A stretch of DNA of 44,704 nucleotides from an uncultured Phascolarctobacterium sp. (GCF_937920985.1 NZ_CALDXR010000036.1:1-44704), one strand, 5' to 3'. Shown: positions 33,165 to 41,226, numbered from the stretch's first letter. Notes: a model not told the origin generated them from the letters alone. Numbers and translations are program-made.

Positions 33165-33187
33165 GCACGGCTTTCGCCGTGCTTTTT
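33165..33187 (+). terminator. Toxin mRNA terminator, right copy
   Basis: GCACGGC-TTTC-GCCGTGC followed by five T on the plus strand. Confidence 0.9.
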
Positions 33188-33219
33188 CATTGTTCGCTTA
33201 CCGCTTTTTACCAAAGCCT

Positions 33220-33894
33220 TTAATTTCTCTCCGGATGATAACCGGGCAATGCCGATGCATTCAGCCCTAAACCATACTTGCGCAGCGGTTCAATGTTGCT
33301 TGCCACAGCACGCTTATAGGTTTCATTTCTCGCACTGTCACTGGCCATATCCAACCAGCCCGCTTCAACATTATGGCCATAACGCTCCAGAGCAGTTATG
33401 CGGTGCTGAATTTCATCACCCAGCTCCTCATAACGGCACATATCCGGCTCTACCCAGCCAATGCCAGTCTCCTTGGCATGAGTACGCCATTTATCCATAT
33501 TTTCATATTCCGCTACAAGGCGCGCATTCGTCATCACATAAATGTTGGTACGGTTATCAAACCAATCCGGGCGCTCCTCAAACGCATCAGGAGGCAGCGG
33601 GTCCAGCTCGCCATAAAAAGCAGTCGGCACGGAACCATCAACCTTAGTTCTGGTAATTTTAATGCCCTGCTTTGCCGCAGCTGCATCTGCACGCTCTTCT
33701 TTAGTCATGCCTTGTTCGCTCTTCTTTTTAGCAGCACTGCTATCCGTCTTTTTGCTACCGGAATGCATTGCACTGTCCACAGCCTTATTGGCAATCTTGT
33801 TGGCAATATTACCCAAGTTAAAACCAGCCTCTGCCTGCAGCGTAAAGCTCAGCAGCATTGCTACACTCGCACCTAAAGCTAATACCTTTTTCAT
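33220..33894 (-). CDS. Exported hypothetical protein
   Basis: From the ATG at 33894 (GGGAGGCG upstream) the protein has 224 residues. A Sec signal peptide (about 1-24, ending AEA) is followed by a Lys/Ser-rich, probably disordered stretch (about 45-75). The mature domain is polar, with GELDPLPPDAFEERPDWFD, YVMTNARLVAEYENMDKWR and ALERYGHNVEAGWLD. I do not recognise a family. It is a single-gene unit between the toxin-antitoxin repeat and valS. Confidence 0.65.
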   Translation of the reverse strand: MKKVLALGASVAMLLSFTLQAEAGFNLGNIANKIANKAVDSAMHSGSKKTDSSAAKKKSEQGMTKEERADAAAAKQGIKITRTKVDGSVPTAFYGELDPLPPDAFEERPDWFDNRTNIYVMTNARLVAEYENMDKWRTHAKETGIGWVEPDMCRYEELGDEIQHRITALERYGHNVEAGWLDMASDSARNETYKRAVASNIEPLRKYGLGLNASALPGYHPERN

Positions 33895-33943
33895 GTCCAC
33901 GCCTCCCTATATTTATTAACTTTATTATAACACACCCTTTCTG

Positions 33944-33982
33944 CAAAAAAAGAGAGCTACCGCAAATTTTACGGTAGCTCTC
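33944..33982 (-). terminator. Terminator after valS
   Basis: A perfect 11-bp stem GAGAGCTACCG (33952-33962) with CGGTAGCTCTC (33972-33982), followed on the minus strand by seven T. Confidence 0.92.
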
Positions 33983-34023
33983 CCAAACTGTCTAAAATGT
34001 AACAAAAATCACTTCAGTCAGTC

Positions 34024-36678
34024 TTATAAGGTCTTCAGGTATTCCAGACGCTCGTTAATCGCAGCCTTCTTACCATTCAGCTCTTCAGCCTTAGCCTTTT
34101 CCTTTTCGATAACAGCCTCGGGTGCTTTAGCCAGGAAGCCGGCGTTGCCCAGCTTGCCTTCTACGCGGCTCAGCTCCTTGTCGATAGCAGCCAGCTCTTT
34201 GTTCAGGCGGGCATTTTCCTTCTCGACATCAATCAGGCCTGCCAGCGGCAGATAAACCTCAATACCTGCTACAACTGCAGCCATAGCATTTTCCGGTTTA
34301 GCAGCATTGTCAGCCAGCACAGTCAGCTCGCTGATAGCGCCCATCAGATGGATGTAATCAGCGTTAGCCTCAATGCCGTCCTTCAGGTCGGCAGCAGCCA
34401 GCATGGTTGCCGGAACCTTCTTTCCGGGCGGTACGTTAACCTCTGCACGCATGTTACGGATAGCCTTAATGCTTTCCATGATTGCGCCCATCAGACGTTC
34501 AGCCTCGTCATCCATCAGAGCTTCATCAGCCTCAGGCCACTTGGAAATCATAATGCTTTCTGCTTCATGCGGCAGGCATTGGTAAATTTCCTCGGTGATG
34601 AACGGCATGTACGGATGCAGCAGCTGCATAGCGCTGGTCAGTACGGTTGCCAGAACATGCTGTGCGGTTGCACGCTCCTCGGCGTTTTCTTTATTATACA
34701 GACGCGGTTTAGCCAGCTCGATGTACCAGTCGCAAACCTCGCCCCAGATGAAGTCGTAAATCATGCGGCCAGCTTCGCCCAGCTCGAACTTCTCCAGCAT
34801 TTCGGTAACGCTCTTGGCGGTGTGCTGCAGACGGGACAGAATCCATTTATCTGCCAAGGTATACGGAGCCAGCTTAGCGTTAGCATCGTAGCCTTCCATG
34901 TTCATCAGAGCGAAACGGGAAGCGTTCCAGATCTTGTTGGCAAAGTTACGGGTTGCCTCAACACGCTCCCAGTAGAAACGCATATCGTTACCCGGGGTGT
35001 TGCCGGTAATCAGCATGAAGCGCAATGTATCAGCGCCGTATTGGTCAATAACCTCCAGCGGGTCGATGCCGTTGCCCAGAGATTTGGACATCTTGCGGCC
35101 CTGGCTGTCGCGAACCAGACCATGGATGAATACCTTGTCGAACGGAATCTCATGCATGAATTCCATACCCATAATCAGCATACGAGCAACCCAGAAGAAG
35201 ATGATATCGTAACCGGTTACGAGTACGCTTGTCGGATAGAATTGCTTTAAGAGCGGAGTTTTATCCGGCCAGCCCATGGTAGAGAACGGCCACAGAGCGG
35301 AGCTGAACCAGGTGTCCAGTGCGTCCTCATCCTGATGGATATGTGCGCTGCCGCATTTCGGGCAAACAGTCAAATCGGTACGGCTGGCGCTCATTTCGCC
35401 GCAGTCATCGCAGTACCATACAGGAATGCGGTGGCCCCACCAAATCTGACGGGAAATACACCAGTCGCGGATGTTATCCATCCAGCCGGTATAGGTCTTG
35501 GTGAAGCGTTCCGGTACAAATTGGGTACGGCCGTCTTCAACGCAGTCCACAGCAGCCTTAACCAACGGCTCCATCTTAACGAACCATTGGGTGGAAACCT
35601 GAGATTCAACAGCATGACCGCAGCGTTGGCAGTGACCTACAGCATGGGAATGCTCTTCAACCTTAACCAGATAGCCGTCAGCCTTCAGGTCGGCAACAAT
35701 CGCCTTACGGCATTCCTCACGAGTCATGCCTTCGTACTTGCCTGCTTCTTTAGTCATGATGCCATCCATGCCAATAACAACGATGCTCGGCAGGTTGTGG
35801 CGGATACCCATCTCATAGTCGTTAGGATCATGGGACGGAGTAATTTTTACAGCGCCGGTACCAAATTTGGTATCAACATAGCTGTCGGCGATAATAGGAA
35901 TAATTCTGTCGGTAGTCGGCAGACGCAGGGTTTTGCCAACCAAGTCGCCATAACGCGGGTCCTCCGGATTAACTGCTACTGCAGTATCGCCGGGCAGAGT
36001 TTCCGGACGGGTGGTTGCAATCATCAGGCTGCGGCCCTCTTCTTCAACTACAGGGTAGTTGATGTACCAGAGATGGCCCGGATCGTCCTTATGCTCAACC
36101 TCGATATCGCTCAGTGCGGTGTTACAGTTTACGCACCAGTTGGTGATGCGGGTGCCTTTATAAATCAGGCCCTTTTCAAACAGAGTGCAGAAAACCTCGC
36201 GTACAGCCTTGGAGCAGCCCTCGTCCATGGTGAAGCGCTTACGCTCCCAGTCGCAGGAAACGCCCAGATGCTTCAGCTGGTTGATGATGCGGTCGCCATA
36301 TTGCTCCTTCCATTCCCAAACGCGTTTCAGGAACTCTTCGCGGCCCAGGTCATAACGAGTCTTGCCTTCCTCTTTTTTGATAACCTCTTCAACCTTAATC
36401 TGAGTTGCCAGGCCTGCATGGTCGTAGCCAGGCATCCACAGGGTATTGTGGCCCATCATGCGGTGCCAGCGGATCAGGATATCCTGCAGGGTGTTATCCA
36501 GCGCATGGCCCATATGCAGCTGGCCGGTGATGTTCGGTGGGGGGATAACAATACTGAAAGCGTCCTTGCCTTCTTCTACTTCGGCATGAAAATAACGATG
36601 CTCTTCCCAGAATTTATACCATTTCTTCTCTACGGAAGCAGGATCATAAACCTTAGGGATATTATGCTCTTCACACAT
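34024..36678 (-). CDS. valS: Valyl-tRNA synthetase
   Basis: This class I synthetase charges tRNA-Val and edits mischarged threonine. From the ATG at 36678, with AGGAGG upstream, it has 884 residues; an in-frame extension to 36777 would run into the T-box leader and is rejected. The HIGH motif appears as PNITGQLHMGHAL (about 47-59), the editing domain includes ATTRPETLPGDTAVAV, and KMSKS appears as GRKMSKSLGNG (about 525-535). The last 65 residues form the coiled coil (ENARLNKELAAIDKEL and KAKAEELNGKKAAIN) typical of ValRS. It is controlled by a T-box leader. Confidence 0.98.
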   Translation of the reverse strand: MCEEHNIPKVYDPASVEKKWYKFWEEHRYFHAEVEEGKDAFSIVIPPPNITGQLHMGHALDNTLQDILIRWHRMMGHNTLWMPGYDHAGLATQIKVEEVIKKEEGKTRYDLGREEFLKRVWEWKEQYGDRIINQLKHLGVSCDWERKRFTMDEGCSKAVREVFCTLFEKGLIYKGTRITNWCVNCNTALSDIEVEHKDDPGHLWYINYPVVEEEGRSLMIATTRPETLPGDTAVAVNPEDPRYGDLVGKTLRLPTTDRIIPIIADSYVDTKFGTGAVKITPSHDPNDYEMGIRHNLPSIVVIGMDGIMTKEAGKYEGMTREECRKAIVADLKADGYLVKVEEHSHAVGHCQRCGHAVESQVSTQWFVKMEPLVKAAVDCVEDGRTQFVPERFTKTYTGWMDNIRDWCISRQIWWGHRIPVWYCDDCGEMSASRTDLTVCPKCGSAHIHQDEDALDTWFSSALWPFSTMGWPDKTPLLKQFYPTSVLVTGYDIIFFWVARMLIMGMEFMHEIPFDKVFIHGLVRDSQGRKMSKSLGNGIDPLEVIDQYGADTLRFMLITGNTPGNDMRFYWERVEATRNFANKIWNASRFALMNMEGYDANAKLAPYTLADKWILSRLQHTAKSVTEMLEKFELGEAGRMIYDFIWGEVCDWYIELAKPRLYNKENAEERATAQHVLATVLTSAMQLLHPYMPFITEEIYQCLPHEAESIMISKWPEADEALMDDEAERLMGAIMESIKAIRNMRAEVNVPPGKKVPATMLAAADLKDGIEANADYIHLMGAISELTVLADNAAKPENAMAAVVAGIEVYLPLAGLIDVEKENARLNKELAAIDKELSRVEGKLGNAGFLAKAPEAVIEKEKAKAEELNGKKAAINERLEYLKTL

Positions 36679-36705
36679 AAAAAAATTCCTCCTTAAAATA
36701 AACAA

Positions 36706-36953
36706 GCCCTGTCCTTTACGGACAGGGCGAATAATCGTGGTACCACCTATCTTCCTCATGCTTTTTGCACAAGGCACTCAATGCACGTAACGTGTGCGCA
36801 CGTTTTTGCCTACTGCAATGTTCAGCAAAACAGCTCCCGAGCTACACTCACCTCACCGCCACACAGCTTGCACCAACCGCTGCTTCTCTTTTAGTGGCTT
36901 TACGGAGATAAGCCTCTCGTTCCTTGCCTGTAAATATTTTGCTATACTCTATA
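36706..36953 (-). promoter_or_regulatory. T-box riboswitch leader of valS
   Basis: The T-box core AGGTGGTACCACG (36748-36736) is followed by an intrinsic terminator (GCCCTGTCC/GGACAGGGC, 36706-36728, then T-rich). Stem I lies near 36830-36935 and includes AGAGAAGCAGCGGTTGG-type residues. Uncharged tRNA pairing should form the antiterminator and let valS be transcribed. A GTA triplet near 36843 is a plausible Val specifier, but I cannot fix the loop with certainty. Confidence 0.92.
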
Positions 36954-36982
36954 TCTTAGCAAGGAACAGGTGGGATTGTCAA
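36953..36982 (-). promoter_or_regulatory. valS promoter
   Basis: Minus strand TTGACA (36982-36977), an 18-nt spacer and TAAGAT (36958-36953). Confidence 0.65.
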
Positions 36983-37002
36983 GAGGATTTTATGAATGCA
37001 AC

Positions 37003-37836
37003 TTAATTATCATTGTAGCCAAACTCTTTTGAGCGCAATACTTTTTTCCACCATGCTTCACGTTTTAATATATAACTATCATCTACCTTAGAATTGAAAT
37101 TTTCTAAAATAGTATATTGGAAATTCTTCTTTACGTAAGCAAATCCTTTAGCTGAATCATTGACAATCTCTATTAATTCCTTGTTTCCGCCATGTCCATT
37201 AGCAACATACGCAGACCATCTGCTCCACAGCATACCATTATCAGCTGTAGCAGAACCAACGTATAATTTGCCATTATTTCTATCTGTAATTAAATACACA
37301 GCTTTTTGGCTATTCAACGCGCCAAACCATCCGCCAGAATGCCTGTTGATAATATTGGCTAACTGTTCATAAGAAAGTCTAACATTATCATACCCAGGGA
37401 ATTCATCACCTGTGTACTGCGAATTAAGTATCTCCACTACTTCCAATTCGTCCTTAACACTATCAAAATAACGTACTATCGTTCTACTACTTTTGTGATA
37501 TTTTACTATTACACGTCCATAATATTTTTTATATGCTGCTATTTCTTCTGCTTCGTAACCAACTCCATTTTCTACATCCCATAAAATCTTTTTAATGCGT
37601 TTTACTGTCGTCAATAACCATAAATCTCCACCAAGACTAACGAAACAAATAGCTAACTTATCAATGTCTGGAAAATATCTTCTGCCATTGTACCACAAAA
37701 ACCACCCATCATTAATTTCTTCCGGAGCTGCTTTATATCTTTCCAAAGGTTCTTCTTCACCATTGTACACATTAAATTTCATACGCACTGAATCTTCATT
37801 AATATGTAACAAGTCATTTAATAAAATTTTCTCCAT
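37003..37836 (-). CDS. GIY-YIG domain protein
   Basis: From the ATG at 37836 (GAGAGGTG upstream) the protein has 277 residues. The N-terminal 180 residues form an uncharacterised domain (GWFLWYNGRRYFPDIDKLA, and VERILWDVENGVGYEAEEI-like residues). The C-terminal 100 residues are a GIY-YIG nuclease-type fold: AVYLITDRNNGKLYVGSATADNG, the catalytic-Arg region SRWSAYVANGHGGNKEL, and ILKREAWWKKVLRS with the conserved Glu. Proteins of this shape are stand-alone enzymes, some near restriction or mobile genes. The AT content is higher than in valS, suggesting transfer. Confidence 0.85.
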   Translation of the reverse strand: MEKILLNDLLHINEDSVRMKFNVYNGEEEPLERYKAAPEEINDGWFLWYNGRRYFPDIDKLAICFVSLGGDLWLLTTVKRIKKILWDVENGVGYEAEEIAAYKKYYGRVIVKYHKSSRTIVRYFDSVKDELEVVEILNSQYTGDEFPGYDNVRLSYEQLANIINRHSGGWFGALNSQKAVYLITDRNNGKLYVGSATADNGMLWSRWSAYVANGHGGNKELIEIVNDSAKGFAYVKKNFQYTILENFNSKVDDSYILKREAWWKKVLRSKEFGYNDN

Positions 37837-38005
37837 AATGCACCTCTCAGAAATATAAAAGTACAAAATCTCAAACCACTTGAAGCAATAATATCACACA
37901 AAACTACCAAAGATACGTTCTGTGCAGCAAAACGCAAAGATTAATATTTCACCATCTTTGCGCGACCAAAAGAAAAAGACATATCCCATGAAATCAAGTA
38001 ACGCT

Positions 38006-38065
38006 TCAGGTACTTTTTTGCATCTCTTTCTCCCTCGCCATCTCCCAAATAAAAGGCATATTATT
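38006..38065 (-). pseudogene. Tail fragment of the 40117 gene
   Basis: The minus strand encodes NNMPFIWEMAREKEMQKST and a TGA, nearly identical to the C-terminus of the intact protein at 40117-40395 (NNMPLIWEMAREKEKEMQKSA). The homology continues about 55 bp past the stop into the flank (37951-38005 against 40062-40116). The left end of this match coincides with the stop codon of the 38064-38345 gene, so this is a recombination junction, not a working gene. Confidence 0.8.
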
Positions 38066-38345
38066 ACTTTCCCCTATAATATCCATTATCACTCCATGCT
38101 GACCACAAGTCATACATTTCTACATAATGTTCTTTGATAAATCCTTGTATTTTACGTACATCCAAATCATTTATCGTACCTTGCTTCATCAGTTCTGTAT
38201 CGCCGTTACCTTTTACAAAAAACTTTGCTGAACCAGCTTCAGTCAACCGTTTGTCACTAGCATGTACATGCATGCATTCAATAATACACTTACTTGTAAA
38301 ATAAAGATAATATCCACAAACTTTAAAATCAAAGTACTTTGGCAT
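38064..38345 (-). CDS. DUF4160-like small protein, third gene of an overlapping cassette
   Basis: The protein has 93 residues: MPKYFDFKVCGYYLYFTS, CMHVHASDKRLTEAGSAKFFV with an HVH motif, then a helical end DVRKIQGFIKEHYVEMYDLWSA. The HxH followed by a helical C-terminus resembles DUF4160, a family of unknown function often found in toxin-antitoxin-like pairs with DUF2442. This match is by pattern only. Its start overlaps the previous gene by 17 bp, implying coupled translation. Confidence 0.65.
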   Translation of the reverse strand: MPKYFDFKVCGYYLYFTSKCIIECMHVHASDKRLTEAGSAKFFVKGNGDTELMKQGTINDLDVRKIQGFIKEHYVEMYDLWSAWSDNGYYRGK

Positions 38346-38565
38346 AATCCTTCTCCATATACTTCACATTAGCCTGATAAAGCTTGTTGACCTTATACGC
38401 TTCGATATCATCCATATTAGTTTCTACAAGCTCATTATTATAGAAATAAGCGGCATGATCAGGCTTATGCAAATTTATAACAGTTACACCCTCGCCCCTA
38501 TCAATAAACGCATATCCTTGAACGATAACCTCAGCAGCATCTGCTAATTTTTGAACATCAGCCAT
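38329..38565 (-). CDS. Small hypothetical protein, second gene of the cassette
   Basis: The protein has 78 residues, starting MADVQKLADAAEVIVQGYAF, then GEGVTVINLHKPDHAAYFYNNELVETNMDDIEAYKVNKLY. It is acidic and soluble, without cysteine or membrane segment. It overlaps the first gene by 8 bp (start in its last codons) and the third by 17 bp. I do not recognise the family. Confidence 0.6.
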   Translation of the reverse strand: MADVQKLADAAEVIVQGYAFIDRGEGVTVINLHKPDHAAYFYNNELVETNMDDIEAYKVNKLYQANVKYMEKDYAKVL

Positions 38566-38839
38566 AACGCACCTCCACTTTTTTTATCGGCGCTAAAAAT
38601 TTCTTAGCATTAAAATATAAGTTATCCAGCATGGGAAGTAAGTCAATATAGTCTTCAACCACACCTAACTTTTCGTGCAAACAATCAACAACAATGTATC
38701 CATATGGAGCATCCCATTCTTTAACTTTTAAATATTTCACTAACCTATCTGATGTTTTAAAACGAAAATCATAACCGCCATAAGAAAAAGTCGTAAACCC
38801 ATCTTTGTTGCTCAAATAAGCTGTATCTTTGTTCTCCAT
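38558..38839 (-). CDS. Small hypothetical protein, first gene of the cassette
   Basis: The protein has 93 residues: FTTFSYGGYDFRFKTSDRLVKYLKVKEWDAPYGYIVVDCLHEK, then EDYIDLLPMLDNLYF. It is soluble with an alpha/beta look. The ATG at 38839 has GAGGTGG upstream. It heads an operon of three genes whose ends overlap. A decayed T-box-like leader and a terminator lie upstream. No family recognised. Confidence 0.6.
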   Translation of the reverse strand: MENKDTAYLSNKDGFTTFSYGGYDFRFKTSDRLVKYLKVKEWDAPYGYIVVDCLHEKLGVVEDYIDLLPMLDNLYFNAKKFLAPIKKVEVRYG

Positions 38840-38922
38840 ATTTTCACCACCTCATAAATTGCTGATCAGCTCTACTCAAATTATATCACACGAATAAATT
38901 TTTGATAACTATTTATCACTTC

Positions 38923-38952
38923 AAAAAGCCGCCACGCTCACGCGCAGCGGCT
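38923..38952 (-). terminator. Terminator after the 39119 lipoprotein gene and leader remnant
   Basis: Minus strand: AGCCGC-TGCGC-GTGA-GCGTG-GCGGCT followed by five T. The same hairpin with its flanks (TTTATCACTTCA on one side, CTCACAG on the other) recurs at 40477-40506. Confidence 0.85.
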
Positions 38953-38984
38953 CACAGCAAGTCACTTACAACACTGCTAGATAT

Positions 38985-39101
38985 GCTTGCACCAACCGCT
39001 GCTTCTCTTTGGTAGCTTTACGGAGCTAAGCCTCTCATTCCTCGCCTGTAGATATTTTGTTATACTCTATATCTTGGTCAGGAACAGGTTGGATTGTCAA
39101 A
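38985..39101 (-). repeat. Decayed copy of the valS T-box leader (promoter and stem I part)
   Basis: About 117 bp closely match 36866-36981 of the valS leader (roughly 85% by eye), including the TTGACA of its promoter and the AGAGAAGCAGCGGTTGGTGCAAGC stretch. The T-box core and antiterminator are missing; an unrelated terminator (38923-38952) follows instead. Confidence 0.8.
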
Positions 39102-39118
39102 AGTGGGGAGTTAAATAT

Positions 39119-39904
39119 TTATTTACCTACCCACTCTTTACTTTTAACAACATCAATACCATCATCATTACTTGCAAATATAATTTTAACTAACGGTTTT
39201 TTACTATCATCTAAACTATTTTCATTATCGTCATACCAAAAATAAACATCACCAGATTTTTCTTCAACATCTGCATCTAAAATACCTCTAGCATTAAATA
39301 TTTGACGTACATCTCTATAAGGCATTCCTATATTAACTTTATTAAATTGATTTTTATTTACAAGATATGTTTTTCGATTATACACCAATTTACTATATTC
39401 ATTTTGAATGTCATAAAACCCATCTTCTACCATAATATTATAAAAATCATCTAATTTAATACATAAATCTTTAACCTTTTTATTTGGATGTTTTTTGCTA
39501 ACCTCTAACCTTCTATCTTCACTATTATATAAATCACTAATGGAGTCTATTTGAACTTCTATCAAATCACAATATTTATCTAGTTCTTTGCTATGCCTAG
39601 TTTTTGTAAATTGAAAATATATATCTGATAAATTCTTTTCTTTATTATATAATTTAGTCGATATTATAGAATCGAACTCTTCAACAGTTTCACTATGCTT
39701 TAAAGCAAGTTCATATTCAGAAACAAACGATATGTAATCATTTTTTAATGGTAAGAAAATAACATCATTTAAATATTTAGCTTGATCAACCTTACTCTTA
39801 GAAGATATATCGACATCATTATCATCATTATTTGAGCAACCAAATATTAACTGTGATATCGCTAAAATTACCAAAGTAAATATAAAGAAATTTTTTCTAC
39901 TCAA
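39119..39904 (-). CDS. Lipoprotein with C-terminal BamE/DUF3862-like domain
   Basis: The start is the TTG at 39904: it has GGAGG 9 nt upstream, whereas the longer ATG frame to 39958 has none. The 261-residue product has a lipoprotein signal (FFIFTLVILAISQLIFGC, Cys about 22). An Asn/Asp/Lys-rich helical middle follows. The last 75 residues (FNKVNIGMPYRDVRQIFNARG, then GDVYFWYDD and LVKIIFAS) match the pattern of SmpA/BamE- or DUF3862-type domains (by pattern). AT-rich codon use differs from the core genes, which suggests transfer. No partner gene is obvious. Confidence 0.7.
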   Translation of the reverse strand: MSRKNFFIFTLVILAISQLIFGCSNNDDNDVDISSKSKVDQAKYLNDVIFLPLKNDYISFVSEYELALKHSETVEEFDSIISTKLYNKEKNLSDIYFQFTKTRHSKELDKYCDLIEVQIDSISDLYNSEDRRLEVSKKHPNKKVKDLCIKLDDFYNIMVEDGFYDIQNEYSKLVYNRKTYLVNKNQFNKVNIGMPYRDVRQIFNARGILDADVEEKSGDVYFWYDDNENSLDDSKKPLVKIIFASNDDGIDVVKSKEWVGK

Positions 39905-40116
39905 CGTAATTCTCCTCCCTGATGCTTCCGATATATTAATTCGTAAACTTAGCATCATCGAACTCTTGTAGTCTGCTATTTGTTTGTAAGCATCAAAAAG
40001 TAAGCGTCAAATATGACACCTTTGACGGAGCGCCTTTGCATACATGAACATGAGGCGGTTCGCCATCTTCGCGCGACCAAAAGAAAAAGACATATCCCAT
40101 AAAATCAAGTAACGCT

Positions 40117-40395
40117 TTAGGCACTTTTTTGCATCTCCTTCTCTTTCTCCCTCGCCATCTCCCAAATCAAAGGCATATTGTTACGCAGATAACGCTCCTG
40201 CATCATAATATCATCCTCTGAAAAGCCAAAGGCCTTGGTATTCGCAATGCACGGAAGCTGCCACTCCGAAAAATCAAAACCAGTAGCATTCGGACGTTCA
40301 AAACGAGCTACAATACTTGCAAACCCATCTTTGTTACGTGAAATATTAGAAAAAGTAAGAACAACCTCATTTATAGTGCTGTAATAGTTCGTCAT
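40117..40395 (-). CDS. Small hypothetical protein
   Basis: From the ATG at 40395 (GGAGG 8 nt upstream) the protein has 92 residues: NYYSTINEVVLTFSNISRNKDGFASIVARFERP, FDFSEWQLPC, then a charged helical end WEMAREKEKEMQKSA. No family recognised. Its tail is duplicated as a fragment at 38006-38065. Its size and setting, together with the small-protein cassette, resemble orphan immunity-protein loci (inferred). Confidence 0.6.
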   Translation of the reverse strand: MTNYYSTINEVVLTFSNISRNKDGFASIVARFERPNATGFDFSEWQLPCIANTKAFGFSEDDIMMQERYLRNNMPLIWEMAREKEKEMQKSA

Positions 40396-40476
40396 AACAA
40401 TTACCTCCATTCAAGTATCCTATCTATATATCATTATACCATAGACCTCATACTCTGAGCATTTATTTATCACTTC

Positions 40477-40506
40477 AAAAAGCCGCCACGCTCACGCGCA
40501 GCGGCT
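40477..40506 (-). terminator. Terminator, second copy
   Basis: Identical hairpin to 38923-38952 (AGCCGC...GCGGCT plus T run). It lies after the 40616 gene and its degenerate leader remnant. Confidence 0.85.
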
Positions 40507-40527
40507 CACAGTAGTTCACTTACCACA

Positions 40528-40590
40528 CTGCCACATATGCTGCTTTTCATCGGCAGCTTGTAAAGATAAGCATTTCATTCTTAGCAAAGA
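40528..40590 (-). repeat. Highly degenerate T-box leader remnant
   Basis: A weak match to the 36890-36935 part of the valS leader (GGCAGCTTGTAAAGATAAGCATTTCATTCTTAGC-like, in pieces) lies in the same position relative to the shared terminator as 38985-39101. Confidence 0.45.
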
Positions 40591-40615
40591 CCATAACATC
40601 ATTTCAAAGTGCAAC

Positions 40616-41155
40616 TCAATCAAAGGATTTTCTCACAACATATGTAGTTTTGCCGTCAGGAATATCCGGATTCTGCTCGAAAATAGAGCATAGTACAGAT
40701 GTTAATTTATTGGTAGCAGCCTCTATCTGCATATTGATGGTGTAAACCTGATGCTGATAAACTTCCTTACCTTTGGAATTTTTAAACTTTATCTTCTTGT
40801 TATGCTTGGGTCCAAGGGCATACAGATAAACAGCATGATATTTTTCATTAGGATTCTTTATCTTGGAATCATTGACGAATTTACCATTGTAAGACGGGTG
40901 GAATTCAAGCGTCGAGGCAAAATCATCAATGTACTTAACTATTTCAGGTGTCATCTTCGGTGTTTCCGTCACATCCTTAATGTAACTGGGATATCTGTAA
41001 TATTTTCCGTCCTGAGGTTTTACTACAACATTCTCCACCTTCTTATCGGGCTCAGGCGCAGGCTTTTTGTCCTTGGCATCATCACCGCAGCCTGCCGCCA
41101 AAAGCAGCGCTACCAGCAGACCTGCTGTAGCCAGATACTTCCATTGCTTTTTCAT
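40616..41155 (-). CDS. Lipoprotein, paralogue 1 of a tandem triplet
   Basis: The protein has 179 residues. The lipoprotein signal (MKKQWKYLATAGLL to LLAAGC, Cys about 23) is followed by a Lys/Pro/Asp linker. The domain has GKYYRYPSYIKDVTETPKMTPEIVKYIDDFAS and a C-terminal beta-rich part (KNSKGKEVYQHQVYTINMQI, IPDGKTTYVVRKSF). No known family comes to mind. It is about 75% identical by eye to the next gene. It would be anchored to a membrane facing the periplasm. GGAGGCGA precedes the ATG. Confidence 0.75.
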   Translation of the reverse strand: MKKQWKYLATAGLLVALLLAAGCGDDAKDKKPAPEPDKKVENVVVKPQDGKYYRYPSYIKDVTETPKMTPEIVKYIDDFASTLEFHPSYNGKFVNDSKIKNPNEKYHAVYLYALGPKHNKKIKFKNSKGKEVYQHQVYTINMQIEAATNKLTSVLCSIFEQNPDIPDGKTTYVVRKSFD

Positions 41156-41226
41156 AATCTTCGCCTCCTTTTTTTACATCTGCTTAAGCTTTTGCTTTTC
41201 TCTACGCTTATTATATGCCAGAGAGC

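Larger units (their letters stand above)
32666..33187 (+). repeat. Long direct repeat, right copy (about 520 bp) carrying a type I toxin-antitoxin module
   Basis: This matches 25146-25666 from the GTACG hairpin (32683-32729) to the plus-strand GCACGGC terminator, in the same orientation. Differences are scattered substitutions, including in the mRNA 3' complement (GGTTAACCG in place of GGGCAACCG). Confidence 0.9.

Noticed and set aside
25146..33187. Composite transposon
   Set aside because: The flanking repeats contain no transposase and have no clear inverted ends or target duplication.
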